A stretch of 64,000 bases of DNA from Trichobilharzia szidati. Taxonomy: Eukaryota; Platyhelminthes; Trematoda; Strigeidida; Schistosomatidae. The stretch is taken from positions 54,391,228 through 54,455,227 of the forward strand of contig OX235275.1 in assembly GCA_944472155.2 (NCBI GenBank). The letters are read 5' to 3'. This document shows positions 40,955 to 52,519 of this stretch, piece after piece. Under the pieces are notes generated by a model. That model saw only the letters and a list, made by a program, of their open reading frames with translations, did not search any database and was not told the DNA's origin. Each line of letters begins with the position of its first letter. The stretch's first letter is position 1. The position numbers and the translations under genes were made by a program.

Positions 40955-42715
40955 CTATTATTATGGATCCCTTGGGTTCCGAGTAGAACATAGAGGTACA
41001 ACTTTATCCTCTTTTCTACTGTCCACTTTGCCTGGGTAAGCGATTGTCCATAGTCTCTCATCGACTCCTCACTTCACGATCTTTCGCCATGTTACCCTCG
41101 AAGTGGCACTCAACTTTTTGTTTCCCATCCCTGTTCCACTCGAGGCTGTGCCTAGCGCACGATGTCATTCGACTACCCTATCAATCCACCTCCATTTTCT
41201 CCTACATATTTGTTGAGCAATCTGCTATTGCTTGTTGGTTTTCTTTCTCAGCAAGAGTTTCTTGTTGCTAATTCTCTCTCTAGCCGGACAGCTGGTAATT
41301 CGATCTTCAGTATGGAGCCAGCCAGCGAAATGGGCACATGTTGATGAAAGTCTACAACAGGTTGTTGGTCCAGTTTCGCACCCACATAGAAAAACAGACT
41401 GACTTCACATTTTTGCTGAACATCTGAATCTTGTTCCTCATGCTGGCTGAGGGAGTGCAGAAGATTTCCAAACTGATTCCAGAGTGATGAAGGCGTATCT
41501 TGCCTTTCCGAGTCTAGCTGGCTGACTTTGACATCTCCTTCCGTTCCCAATTCCTGTGGTTGAAAAGATGCTGGCTGACTAGAACAGTGAAGGAAGTACC
41601 ATCTTTCGTATTCCTCCAGTTGATGGTGATTGGTGCTGGCTGTTACTGTTGCTGTTGCAGCTGGTGGTGGTTGGTTGGTTATCTTCATCACCTACCTCCA
41701 TCTTCTCTATGTCCACCTGGAATCCTATCTTCGCTGGTTGCCTGCTTTTTCAGCCAGTTCGCTGGTTTCCACCTGCAAATCTTCGAGTTTGTGTGACATT
41801 AAACATAAATCATCCACACGCGAAATCCAGATCTTCTAGGGTCTACTTATGGATGGTTCAGCGTATTCCTGTCTTCTCACTCTCAACACCCTGTCTGGCA
41901 CATGATCCAGTCCCCTACAATTAAGAATATCTTTGGTGAAAATAGGCAGCCAGCCAGGCAGCCTTGTCTTACTCCTGTATTCACTTCTAACGCTTCTCTG
42001 AGTTTTCCCTTGGGGATCACCTGACTGCTGGTGGCACAGTCAGTCATATAACCGGCTGTTGAATGAGGTTGATAAAGACTTCGACACTATACACCGTAGT
42101 GTTGAAGCAGTTTCCAAATTACTTCTCGGTCAACACTGTCTGTCGAATGTCTTATCGAAATCGATGAAGTTGGGGGGTGTGTGGGGCGAGACGTTTGACA
42201 GCCATTCTATGCTTTGTTTGACAAAGACACGTAGAGTTGCAATTCGGTCAACACATGATTTGCCTTTCCTGAATCCAGCTTGTTCAGGTCGGTAGTGGAG
42301 TTCTGTATCCACTGCATCTTTTATCCTCTCCAGGATGATGCGATTTAGTATTTTACTTGGCATGGACAAGAGCATTATTCCACGCAAGTTCTTGCAAAGA
42401 GAGAAAGCCGTAAATCGCCCCTCTTTGGTGGCTTGACAAGGTCACTTTTCCTTCCTTCCTTCTAAACCTTTTGCAATAATGGCGTGAGCATATCTGCCAC
42501 AGTCTCTGGGTCCATTTTCACTGCCTCGCGGGGAATTCAGTCTGGCTGTTCTGCCTTCCCGGACTTCAGTAGCTTGATTGCAATCAAGATTTCTGTCAAA
42601 CCATGTCAAAACATCTTCATCCCTTCCGTGTGCAGTTGAAACGATACTGGCTTCCTAGATAAGAGAATGAATTAACCTCTTGCGAATTTCCCCTTGTTGG
42701 CGGTGATTGAGTAAC
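40955..42715 (-). pseudogene. RTE-A copy with pre-RT and RT region
   Basis: The minus strand starts its 3' end at ATTATTATGGATCCCTTGGG and reaches upstream to about 42590. The frame 42130-42387 gives 'GIMLLSMPSKILNRIILERI', 'YRPEQAGFRKGKSC', 'IATLRVFVKQSIEW' and 'NFIDFDKTFD' (RT motif A, altered). Beyond it, 42400-42590 reads 'AIKLLKSGKAE', 'PREAVKMDPETVADML' and 'TPLLQKV', the linker between endonuclease and RT in this LINE type. Post-RT parts (41248-41691) contain a Gln/Ala-rich block and a decayed 'SLSQHE' region. 42590-42715 is a separate SIVST-region scrap. No endonuclease domain. Confidence 0.8.
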
Positions 42716-43667
42716 ACATATTCTAACGACATTTCATAGGGTTATGCGTTTTTGTTGCTATGGATTTCGAAATCCAAAATAAATATTAGTCACAAACGGT
42801 ATGGTGCTCAATAATTTTTCAACTGATAAAGAAAGCAAGACGAAATTTGCAGTATAAAATGATGTCATTATTCTCTTTCACAGGTTCTCCTGGATCTAAA
42901 TGTAAAAAGAACAAAAGAAGGCACGATCGAAAAGTTCATCTACAGAAAAGAAACCTAAACTGGACAATACCTTCACTACAACAGTTTCTGCCCTATAAGC
43001 TATAAGAGGGGATTGGTAAGGACACTGTACGACAGAGCCAGGAAGCTATGTTCACCAAACAAGGTCGAAAAAGAACTAGGTTTCGATGAGAAATGCCTAA
43101 GAGAAAATGGATATTCAAAGGGATTTATACAAAAGCATAGCAGAGAAAAAGATGAGAAAGAAAAACACCCAACTGTAGAGAAGAAGAAAGTGTTTATTTG
43201 TCCATTCCCATTCAAAGGAGATGCAATGTCACAAAAGAATGAGAGGTGCAATAAAGAAAAGCTTCCCTCCAGCTAAACTCATAACATTATACAGCGCCAC
43301 TCCTTCTATAAGCCCTGCTGATGTCACCTCCAACTGCGTTCGTGAATCTTGGTGCACTTGAGGGAGCAAGCACATTGGAAGGACGGAAAGAAGGGCTTCT
43401 ATCCGGTTTTCTGAACACAATTCAAAAGACTTGTGCTTGAAAGGAAGCAAATATTCTCAGAGTGCAATTACCAGATATACTAATGATACCGGACATCTCG
43501 TAGAGATTTCTAAGTCCTTCAAAATATTAAATAGACAAAGGACAGCAAATTTACTATGATTTGCCGAAGCGATCCCAATCAAACAATTCAAACCAACCAG
43601 ACTTATGCATACAGAAAGAGAGTGTGATTAATCTCTCACTGCCTTGGTAACGGAATTTTGATTTTGA

Positions 43668-43880
43668 TTACATTATTTACGAGTTGATCACGGACTGATA
43701 TCAGTTAGAGAACCATTGAAAACCAGGGAGTACTGGACAGCTGCTGTTTCATCCTAGTTTGGGAATCATCGGCAGTACTCCGTGGTTTTCAGTGGTTCTC
43801 TAACTGATATCAGTCCGTGATCAAGCCGCAAAACATAACTAATCCTTACAAACCAAAACTATAGAAAATTACATTACTTA
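43668..43880 (-). mobile_element. SINE-H1-derived hairpin insertion with 12-bp TSD
   Basis: TTACATTATTTA (43668-43679) and TTACATTACTTA (43869-43880) bound the insert; one mismatch. The host PLE-a reads continuously across the site. Inside, H1 tail arms of about 50 bp (from 'TTGATCACGGACTGATATCA' at 43683 and its reverse ending near 43829) face each other around a hammerhead core. Confidence 0.75.
43728..43790 (-). ncRNA. Hammerhead-like core inside a long hairpin
   Basis: Minus strand: GGAGTACTG, CCGATGA (one change from CTGATGA), stem II TCC/GGA around CAAACTA, TGAAAC, CAGCAGCTGTC and CAGTACTCC. There is no AGA insertion, unlike the 14.1-kb copy. Stem I continues outward into the 50-bp inverted tail arms. 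Confidence 0.6.
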
Positions 43881-43924
43881 GTCATCCAATTCAGTGATCT
43901 CAACTCAGTGAGTGAATCTCAATC

Positions 43925-44752
43925 TTATAAACTGTAGGATTTGATAGTGTGAAATATTCCCACATCCCATGAATTAAAAGTCAATCTGAACAAAGAATAT
44001 TCTTTTCAATCATTTCTCCTCTTCAGGCTCTTACAATTATAAAACAATTATAATATTTGTTGTCGGTACAATATTGATAGCCAGTTATGCGGCGGATACA
44101 TTTTTTCTTAACGTAGAATAACAGATTAGTTAGTAGTTATGGCGTGTCAAAATAAATAGTCATATTTGTGTGAGACAAACGTGCTCTGGGCTGAAATCGA
44201 TTACAAAATATTTCAGTGAAATGGGCGACAATGGTGGTGGTGATTAGTCGTTATAATAGAATTTGTAGAGTGTGGGGTAGGAAAATTGACAAGTCAGTTC
44301 AAGGTTATAAAAGGTGTCAGGTGAGTGAGTGAGTGGCTAGTACAAAGTGGTCTATGTCAAACAGGAGGTAGTAAGAATGCAGCGAGAGGTTCATAATGAA
44401 CCACTATGTACTAGCCACTAACCTGACACCTTTTATAACCTTGAACTGACTTGTCAATTTTCCTACCCCACACTCTACAAATCTATTATGACGACTAATC
44501 ACCACCATCACAATATTTTGTAATCTATTCAGCCCAGAGCACGTTTGTCTCACACACAAATTTGACTATTCATTATGACGACCCATAACTACTAATCTGT
44601 TATTCTACGTTGAAAATGTACCTGCCACATAAGTGGCCTTTATTGTAACGACAACAAATATTATAAATGTTTTATAATTGTAAGAACCTGAAGAGGAGAA
44701 ATTATTGAAACGAATACTCTTCTTTCAGATTTACTTTTTAATTTATAAACTG
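43925..44752. mobile_element. PLE-e palindrome, 808 bp, with 10-bp TSD
   Basis: TTATAAACTG at 43925-43934 and 44743-44752 bounds an insert that is almost entirely two inverted arms. Landmarks in opposite orientation: 'ATTCTTTTCAATCATTTCTC' / 'GAGAAATTATTGAAACGAAT', 'CGTAGAATAACAGATTAGT', 'AGAGCACGTTTGTC' type and 'GGTGTCAGGTGAG'. The centre is near 44350-44395. It has no coding sequence; the sister copy at 57690-59040 has the GIY-YIG end between the arms. Confidence 0.8.
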
Positions 44753-45115
44753 AAACCGCTTTTGTTTTTTGAGTTGCGATGTGAGCCTACAAGCTAACAC
44801 TGTTCTGCTAATTATTTTCTGTTTTCTGTCTTATCCCCTTCCCCCTTCTTTTCTACTTTGAATGCGTATAAATTGATGATGAAAACTTAAACTGAAAATT
44901 GTAATGCTTTCATTTTGGATGGGTCAATTTTATAGTATTTCTTCTCTACTACTACTCAAACATAAAAGTATGTTATTATCATCTATATATAACCATTGTA
45001 ATTTCATGCAGTCAATGGCAGCTGATGAGGGGAACCTGTGAAATAGAATGATGACGATATCACATTTTATACTGCAAATCTGGTCTTTCTTTCTCCATCG
45101 AAATTTATCAAAGGA

Positions 45116-45595
45116 ACCAAATGAGTATGAAAAGCCGAATTACCGATCAAGTCAATAAATCACACGTTATCTTCCTTTGAAATCATTATAATAATAAAAG
45201 TAATACTGTAGTAATGATAAGAATACGAAAACTTTAAAGTGAAATTGCCTTTTCTACAAAGTTATTTGCATTCTGCCTCTTCTCTGTCTACACTTTCATA
45301 CTTTCTAAATTGTTTCACACAAGGATGTTTCATTTCTCCACTTTCCAACTTCATCTGTTGTTCCTGTATTCACACATATACAATATACTACTTGTGAATT
45401 CTTGTCATTAGCACAGGCTGCATTAATATTTTAGTGTTTTTAAAAAAAAATAAAAAGTAGCTGCCGTAAGAAACTGACAAAGAATGCGCATGTTTGCGGC
45501 CTGCTTAAAACTTAGGCTACTGGAATAAAACTTCCATCTCTCCCTCTGTTGCACATATTTCCTCCCTATCGGTTTGTTTTAATCGATTCAGGTAT
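45116..45595. other. No recognisable feature
   Basis: AT-rich; nothing supported. Confidence 0.35.
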
Positions 45596-45597
45596 GA

Positions 45598-47515
45598 CCT
45601 ATAATCATAGTTAAATGTCAAGCGGAAAAACAGTTAATTTCACATATATAGAATAATGCATAGGATGTATAGAACTTGGGAGGGGTGTGCAATTATCCTG
45701 CATAGTTATGAAGAGGTGGAAGTGGAACAATAAGAAGCGCGATAGTTGAACATCTGGTCGACAAATGGTCACCCTATTTGAATGGCCTCCGCCTTTAAAG
45801 TTATCTATAAGGTGAAAAGCAAAAGCTGACGGAACGTTAAGAAGGTCCATCCACAGGAAACCCACATGGAACGGCCAACTGACAAGCTTCTACAGCTGGG
45901 TACCAATCAGTCAAAGAAGAAACCTAATTAGATCCTTTGCTACTCGCGTCCGATGCATCTGCAGCTCTGAAACCCTGGAATAAGAAGAACTACACTTCCT
46001 GAAAGAAATCTTCATACAAAATGGTTATCCATCAAGATTCGTAGACAAAAACATCAAACAGAAAACCCAAAAGCAAGAGACACCATCCGTGCCAAAAAAG
46101 ATACTTTATATGAACATCGACTTCAAAGGTGACCTACTCAGTAACGTCTTAAAAAGGGGAATTTCCATTTCTTTAAGAAGAACTTTCCCTGCGGAAACAT
46201 TGAGAGTAGTGTTCTCCAGTCTCCTGCTGATCTACAGAAGCCCAAAGGACAAGATCCCGCACCTGACCACTACTTCTATGTGTATATATCAGTTCACCTG
46301 TTGCTGTGGAGCCAGGTACATCGGTCGTTCGATATGACTCCTGTCAAAAAGGGTCAAAGAACACTATCCAGCTTGGATGCAGAAAGGAAGTAGTGGCCGT
46401 ATAAGGAGTGCAATAATCGAACATCTGGTCAACACTTGTCATTCCATCTCAACAAACGCCTCCTTCAAAGCAATCTACAAAGAGAAGAATAACCTTCTAA
46501 AGACAGTACGATTCCGTCTTCTTTGCATCACAGAAGCCCCAGTCATTCAGTTGGAGGAACCAGAAGTGTGCATACAAAAAAAATTATTCAACCACTTCTA
46601 CTCTCATGGTTTATTCGACTTAACTTTTCTTTGTTTGCTTGATTTGACTTAACTTTTGTTTGTATGTTTATTTTCTAACTACTTAAAACCCTTGTGTAAT
46701 TCTATATATTATTTTGTTTCCATGTACACCCTAAGCACAACTCCCTCATAAAACTAGTCACACCATCACGTGACTCTTCTTTAACAATCATTTATGACAA
46801 CTCATCAATTTTGTTACTACCCTCTTATATCAATATCCAATCTGAACTTACTAATTGTATTTTCGTTTTGACAAATTTAATGTACACACACATACAAAAC
46901 AACCATGCATATATTTGCGATTGTACAGCTATGAAAATGAATTCACCGCCGAAAAGAGACTCTTCGCTGGACTACTGGTCATCTGTCTACTAATGTTTGA
47001 ATTGGAATTTTTCATGAAAAGCAGTTTGTCCAAATCCCTACGTACCCGGCTCATCTGTATTGCTGAAACCATCTTTGGCCATCGAAATAGAAAAGCTAGA
47101 TCTCTGTATACAGAAAAAGTTCGTTCAACCCCTCCAAATTTCATTTCATGGTCTTAACTCGTCTATGCTAAAGTATGGTAATCTCCAATCATATTTTGTC
47201 TCTACCAGTTTTTCATTTTTTTTCATTTTGTCTATTCAGTTTGTATACTATTCCTTTATTACAATGTCAGTTGTTACTACTATTACTATTCTCACTTTGA
47301 ACTGTCCCTGGTATTATTTCACTTGCTCCACTTGTCATTCTAAATCAATTCAAATTTCACATAATACTACGTAACGTTTTTGCTTTATTCGATTTGCCTA
47401 CTAATCCTATCATTGCACACCCCTTCCAAGTCCTATACATCCTATGAATTATTCCCTATATGACATTAATTGTTTTTCCAATTGACATTTAACTATGATT
47501 ATGATCACAAACATT
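45598..47515 (+). mobile_element. PLE-f with inverted flanks
   Basis: Left arm 45598-45700 and right arm 47400-47515 share 'ATAATCATAGTTAAATGTCA' and 'CATAGGATGTATAGAACTTG' in opposite orientation. The interior holds a displaced GIY-YIG scrap at 45722-45845, RT-end sequence at 45900-46080 ('HFLKEIFIQNGYPSRFVDK'), the frame 46089-46337 ending 'MCIYQFTCCCGARYIGRSI', and 46377-46652 with 'SSGRIRSAIIEHLVNTCHSI' and 'EEPEVCIQKKLFNH'. A second C-terminal tail lies at 46985-47150 ('AIEIEKLDLCIQKKFVQPL'). So at least two PLE copies are mixed here. Confidence 0.7.
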
Positions 47516-48080
47516 TTAGTTTAAACTGCATTTCATACTACTATTATTATTATTATTTTATGCATTCACACATATATTGGTATTATCTACTCTTGTGTGT
47601 ATTCAAAATGTCTATAAGCTTCTGCTACGCAAGTTCCTACTAAATCTGAGGAATGGCCTGTGGTTGTGGGAAGTAACATATCCCAATACATGAGACATAA
47701 CTGTTCTTCAGTTATTATGTCCTTGGGTCTCACACTGTACTTCTGAACATCTTGTACAACTGGCTTCCAACCAGATCCGTGTCGTGGATGGATTTCTTGA
47801 AGGAAGGAGACAAAGCAGATATATCACATAATGGAATGGTTTGTGCTTCATCAGCTCAGAGACCAACCACTGTGTGTGTTACAGGAAGGATATACTGTCA
47901 ATTAATCAATACTATAGAAATTAACATGCCATAAACTCCTCTGAAAATTCTACACATTTTATAAATACTGTCCAGAATAAAGATGTTATTTATCAATATT
48001 ATTATTGAAGACTCGAAAATATGCATTTTCTCAAGGAAGTAAATTTATTCTTTTGCATTCCACCAATAGACTCCTTCTAA
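47516..48080. other. No recognisable feature
   Basis: An ATT run near 47540 and AT-rich DNA. The 60-codon frame at 47752 has no recognisable domain. Confidence 0.35.
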
Positions 48081-48084
48081 TATG

Positions 48085-48380
48085 AAGATATACAAGTGAA
48101 TTCAGGCGATATCTGACATTTGCACACAAAGTACCAGTCTCTATATAATCAGTAATATTGATTTGTCTCCATTTTTCAGAGTGGGATAGGATAATTTTTT
48201 GAAATCAATAGTTTAACTGCGAATGTTTCATTGTTCTCCTAGACAACATGTTCAGCGCTAACATGACGAAAAAAAATCTAGTGCCATGCTAGTGAATCAA
48301 CTGATTACCAGTATAAGTGAACACAAAGGTTAGAAAACTTGTGAAAAAAATCAACCACAATCAAAGAGATCAGGAAGGAG
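48085..48380 (-). repeat. PLE-b 3'-tail fragment
   Basis: Minus strand shows GCGCTGAACATGTTGTC and AGAACAATGAAACATTCGC, matching the PLE-b tail with its hammerhead-like motif (compare 4902). Box 1 reads CTGAACA and stem II is TTGTC/GAACAA-like, weakened. Confidence 0.45.
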
Positions 48381-48389
48381 TAGTATTGA

Positions 48390-48657
48390 TGTCATTCTCT
48401 TGGATTCCTCGTGGAATGTTGTCATTTTATCCTGTTCCCTGTAGCCCTTTGCAGTTGGCATCAGTATTGCTCATAATCTTTCAGTTTTCCTCATACAATC
48501 TCCATCATATCACCCTTGGATTCACGCCCAATTCTTCGTTTTCCGGTTGATTTTCAATCGAAGGCTTGGAGCTGGTGGGTGGTGTGATTCAATGATCTCT
48601 TGAATTTGTGTCCAGTTCGCATCTGTTTGTTTCCACATATTTGTTGGGCATATGGAT
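48390..48657 (-). pseudogene. Old RTE-A 3' end
   Basis: 'CTCTTGGATTCCTCGTGGAA' and the following 250 bp follow the RTE-A minus-strand order with heavy divergence ('CCATCATATCACCCTTGGAT' for VTWRR), ending at the 'CACATATTTGTTGGGCATAT' point where a younger copy begins. Confidence 0.55.
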
Positions 48658-49725
48658 TATTAATATTATTATTGTTCCCTTGGGTTCCTAGTGGAACATA
48701 GGGCTTCAACTGCACGCCTCCACTTGCTTCTGTCTTCTGCTGTACTTTTCACCCGCATCCATGTTAGTCCATACTGTTTCAACTCCTCTTCACACGATCT
48801 CCTCCATGTCACCTTTGCACTGACAACCAACTCGCCGCTTCCATTTCGGGTTCCACTCGAGCACTGGCCTGACGCGCGATGTCACCCAGCAGCCTCCTCA
48901 GCGAGTGTCCAATCCATCTCCACCTTCTCCTGCATATTTGCTGGGTGATTGGTTCTTGTTTTGTTTGTTCCCATAGTTTCTTGTTGGTGATTCTTTCCGG
49001 CCATCTGATCTTCAGTAGTATAGAACGAAGACAGTCGTTGATAAAGGTCTGCAACGGGCTGTTGGAAATATTCATTGTGACCCGCCAAGTTTCTGATCCG
49101 CATAGAAGAACTGACTTGACGTTTGTATTGAAAAACTGAATTTTGTTGTTGATGCAGAGTGACAAAGATTTGATGAATGTCCAGGGATATCCTGCATCGA
49201 AGTGAAGAACCTAGAAGACCTGAATTTCGCTGATGATTTATGTTTGGTATCACACAGAAATGAAGACTTACGAGCGAAAACCGACAAACTGGTTGAAGTA
49301 GCAGCAAAGACAGGACTCCAGGTGAACATAGACAAGACAGAGGTTATGAAAATAACTAACCATAGCATAGCATTTGGAAAGGTTACCTTATGAAACTAAC
49401 AAAGAAGGGCGACTTAGAACTCTGCAAGAACTGGCGAGGAATCATGCTCCTGTAGACGCCAAGTAAAATTCTGAGTCGCATCATTCTGGAGAGAATAAAG
49501 GACGCACTGGATACAGAATTCCGACCAGAACAAGCTGGATTCATCAAAGGCAAATCATGTTCTGACCAAATTGCAGCTCTACGCATCATTATCATCGAAC
49601 AAAGCATGGAATGGCAATCAAACCTCTACCTCAACTTTATAGACTTTGAGAAGACCTTCGATAGATAGCGTTGACCGCGAAGTAATTTGGAAACTGCTCG
49701 AGTACTATGGCGTACCATGGGCATA
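48658..49725. pseudogene. Rearranged RTE-A copy (3' part minus, 5' parts plus)
   Basis: 48658-49190 is a minus-strand 3' piece from (ATT)n to 'SLCINNKIQFFNTNVKSVLL' (frame 48809-49165). From 49195 the plus strand gives 'MKNLEDLNFADDLCLVSHRN' and 'GLQVNIDKTEVMKIT', RT motif C and after (49202-49393). From 49380 it gives 'ELCKNWRGIMLL', 'FRPEQAGFIKGKSC' and 'LNFIDFEKTFD', RT motif A and before, in broken frames. The order (3' end reversed, then motif C, then motif A) cannot come from a simple insertion. Confidence 0.75.
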
Positions 49726-50265
49726 TGCATATATGGGCGAAAATAATGTAATTTTCAAGTATTGGTTTTGTAGGGATTTTGTTTGATTGCGTGGAGGATT
49801 TCATCATGATGTAATGTAATTTCATAATGTAATTAACCTGTCCGTATAAAAATGCTTAAATTTAGGTGTGTAACACTGCTCAAATGAGTCCACAAATATC
49901 TGTCAAACTGATTATTTTACATGTTGAATGAAAATACTCAGTCATTGCTGACACTTCAGATCTTTTTACAGACTCTCTCACCATACTTTGAGGTCAGTAC
50001 GTTGTTGTTTAATTTATAGTGACTAAGGGTGAGACCCAGAATGTGCATCTTGTTTTGTTTGTGACTTGTCAGATTGATTTACCTGAATCTTGAGTGAGTT
50101 AAGTTATCCTTACTGAGAATAGAGCCCAACATGACGTAAATCCATCACACAGGCAAGGACCCGAAGCATTTTGCTTCAAAAGTGTTCTGCTATTTTGTGT
50201 TATCCATTTACTCAAATCTTTCATGCATCGTTTCACAGGGATACAGTACCTGTTGCCTAGAAAGG
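49726..50265. other. No recognisable feature, short SINE-H1-like tail
   Basis: 'GGTTTTGTAGGGATTTTG..GGATTTCATCATGA' near 49755-49805 resembles the end of SINE-H1. Nothing else is recognised. Confidence 0.35.
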
Positions 50266-50269
50266 AATA

Positions 50270-51590
50270 AAGGTGGTACCTGTACCGAAGTCATCTTTCG
50301 AATTAAGTCTAAAGTTTAGGCCAATTGCCATCATGTTTCCATTTTTGAAAATTGTGGAGAAACTTCTCTTTAATGTGCTTAAACCTTCTTTAAAATCTTT
50401 TAATCACTCAAATGCAAATGCAGTAGAAGCACATTAGATGCTGTTGTTGTACTCCACCACAATATTGTTTTAAGTCTTGAGAAAGACGTAGAGTTTGTTC
50501 TCGCCTCCTTTTTAGACCACACTGCTACTTTTTACTCTATTCCTAGGGCATTTTTACTAAGCAAGCTGATTTCAGAAGGCACGAAGTCCTAGGTCATAAG
50601 ATGGCTGGTTGTCTTCCTATTTTTCGGGTAGAAAACAACATGAAAAGTGCTCCAGTTCTTCGCTAACGGGAGCTGGTGTGCCTCAAGGTGCTGTACTCTG
50701 TTCATTTCTTCTTTTCTTTCTCTCTGCATGACCTTCCACATACTTCCAAAGTTAACTTCATTAAATATCCCGGTGATCTGGTCATTTCTGTCCCAGTAGT
50801 TTCTGCTTCGGACTGTTCTTATACGTGAATAGATTCTTATCTGAAGTGAACCAATGGTCTCACCTGAATGATCCTAAATTGAATCCATCGAAATGTCACA
50901 TCGCTGATTTTAGTTTCAGATGTGAACAAAACTTGAGTGGACTGTATTCAGTTGCATGATTCCTGTAATATAGACAGCACTGTGATGATAAGGAGTAAAT
51001 CGAATATCTCTCATCTCGGAATTAGTTTCCCTTCGAACCTCTGTTGATCCTTGTCTCACATGCTGTTGATTTCTAAGAAAAGATTTCGTTTGACTTATTA
51101 CATAAGGTAGTTGAGACTTTCTGTTGGCATAACTCAACTCAACTCTTCTCGGACAATATGTCAATTCATGTATTCTGCCCATTCTTCTTGATTGTTCACC
51201 ATTATTTTTCCCTGGACTTCTTAAAAAAGACTATGTCGTATTACATAGTACAGTGAAGACTGTAGGTATGGTTAGTGGCGTCCTTGCGATTCAGCTAACT
51301 GACATTATTGTCAGGAGACACTTCAGTTCTTCTAAACAGTTGACTAAAGTTGTCTTGTCTGATGATGAAAATCCGCTCTAACTTATTCTCAACTTTCTCC
51401 TTGTATCTCCCCAAAGAGTGTAACCAGAAGAGACTTCATAAGAATTTACGCCCGTACAGCCACTAAATATAAAAATTCTACCATATTTCTCACGCGTTTT
51501 GTGTGTGAAGAGAGAGTCAGATGTCAGAAAAGAACTTATAAACTTTTAAATGAGTAACTGAACTGCAAAGTACGAGCAAAGATTATTATT
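50270..51590 (+). pseudogene. CR1-type LINE fragment with RT region
   Basis: Plus strand, many frames: 'FRPIAI..FPFLKIVEKLL' style start (50310-50370), 'GVPQGAVL' (motif B, about 50671-50695), 'FIKYPGDLVISVPV' (motif C decayed from YADD, about 50755), 'SEVNQWSHLNDPKLNPSKC' (50850) and 'FYHISHAFCV' near 51480 before the C-terminal stop. More motifs are covered than in the copy at 36778 but with many more frame breaks. Confidence 0.7.
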
Positions 51591-51594
51591 ATTA

Positions 51595-51690
51595 TTACAT
51601 TTTTTTATTATAGCTTGACTCCCCACAGTATTTTTGATACAGGTATGGAATTTTCAGCATGTGATATCAGTAGCCCAAATTTTGCAGGCC
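51595..51690 (-). repeat. CR1 3'-end scrap
   Basis: 'CCCCACAGTATTTTTGATAC' and 'ATGGAATTTTCAGCATG' match the reversed CR1 terminus. Confidence 0.5.
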
Positions 51691-51800
51691 GACCATTGAT
51701 ATCGGATGTACGTCGGGGGGGATCAAACCCCGGACTATGTGCTTGGTCGGCGAGCTTTCTAACCGTCGTACCACCTATGCACATGTATTATCTATGATAC
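51690..51800 (-). mobile_element. SINE-T head fragment
   Basis: Minus strand: 'GGTGGTACGACGGTTAGAAA', 'GCTCGCCGACCAAGCACATA' and GGTTTGATCCCC, a tRNA-like head as in the copies at 29632 and 62630. The body is absent. Confidence 0.55.
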
Positions 51801-52018
51801 TATCTCTACTTATACTTCATTATGTTTCCACCATCATTCTGTTTATAGTGGTGGTTTCATTATTGATAATAATAATATTATTATTACTATTTTAAATTTT
51901 GTGTATGTACATATTTATAAAAGGAGCTAAATTGTTGGAATATGTATAAAACAAACGCTGAAAATTCCATTCTGTATAATCTTTACTGTTTGGAATAAAG
52001 GGATTATTAATAAGCCTA
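51801..52018 (+). repeat. CR1 3' end
   Basis: 'GAAAATTCCATTCTGTATAA' and 'CTGTTTGGAATAAAGGGATT' then ATTAATAAG repeat the terminus of the CR1 at 7198-8050. It may be the displaced end of the copy at 50270. Confidence 0.6.
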
Positions 52019-52272
52019 AAATAAATAAGAGTTAATACTCGTCTCGTAAGAGGTGGCTGTGGAGACTTAGTGGCCTCATGAATAATGCTGTAGCATTTTA
52101 AACCATAAAATAATAGGTTTGAATCTCAGTTGGAACACTACCGTTCCGTGGGAATGCAAGTAAATCCACATGACGAGTCCCGGACAGAACGAAATTCACA
52201 TCCTGCATTCCACTCTTAGTCACTACAAATCAAAGAAATTCATCCATTTACTAAAAGAATCCAAACGAACTA

Positions 52273-52519
52273 CAGTTCAAAGAAGTGCGTCGGTGGCACA
52301 TCGGTAGAATGCTCGTCAACCACGCAGGAGGTTCCGGGTTCGATCCCCGGCCAACGGACACACTCCTTTACCTCGCTAAGCCAGTAATAAGGCTGTTGAA
52401 GAGGGGAGATTGGGCATGAGGCTAGCAATTCCATCCTGTAAAAATAAACACCACTGCTACTGAAACTTGAAGCCCTCGCTCTGTTCCCCTGGAAATGCAA
52501 AGTTTAAAAAAGCAGTTCA
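52273..52519 (+). mobile_element. SINE-T copy with 7-bp TSD
   Basis: CAGTTCA flanks at 52273-52279 and 52513-52519. The head has 'CGGTGGCACATCGGTAGAAT' and B box GGTTCGATCCCC, body 'CTCCTTTACCTCGCTAAGCC', 'CACCACTGCTACTGAAAC', and a 3' end 'GCCCTCGCTCTGTTCCCCTG' slightly diverged. Near full length (about 233 bp). Confidence 0.75.

Larger units (their letters stand above)
42825..45115 (+). mobile_element. PLE-a copy 2, hosting SINE-H1 and PLE-e insertions
   Basis: An inverted arm (about 42825-42890) precedes coding sequence: 'LDLNVKRTKEGTIEKFIYRK' (RT palm-thumb), 'YKRGLVRTLYDRARKLC', then the frame 43013-43276 with 'FDEKCLRENGYSKGFIQKHS' and 'KKVFICPFPFKGDAMS'. Later frames carry the GIY-YIG region ('CTCGSKHIGRTERR'-like near 43350, 'RFSEHNSKDLCLKGSKYSQS', 'RYTNDTGHLVEISKSFKIL'). 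The 3' tail is 43641-43679, 43869-43934 and 44743-45115 once the two inserts are removed. Stops at several points. Confidence 0.75.

Noticed and set aside
44690..44732. CTGAAGAGGAG..GAAACGAAT in PLE-e arms as a hammerhead
   Set aside because: The boxes are in the right order, but I find no stem II between them in either the 44-kb or 58-kb copies. Conserved tail sequence only.
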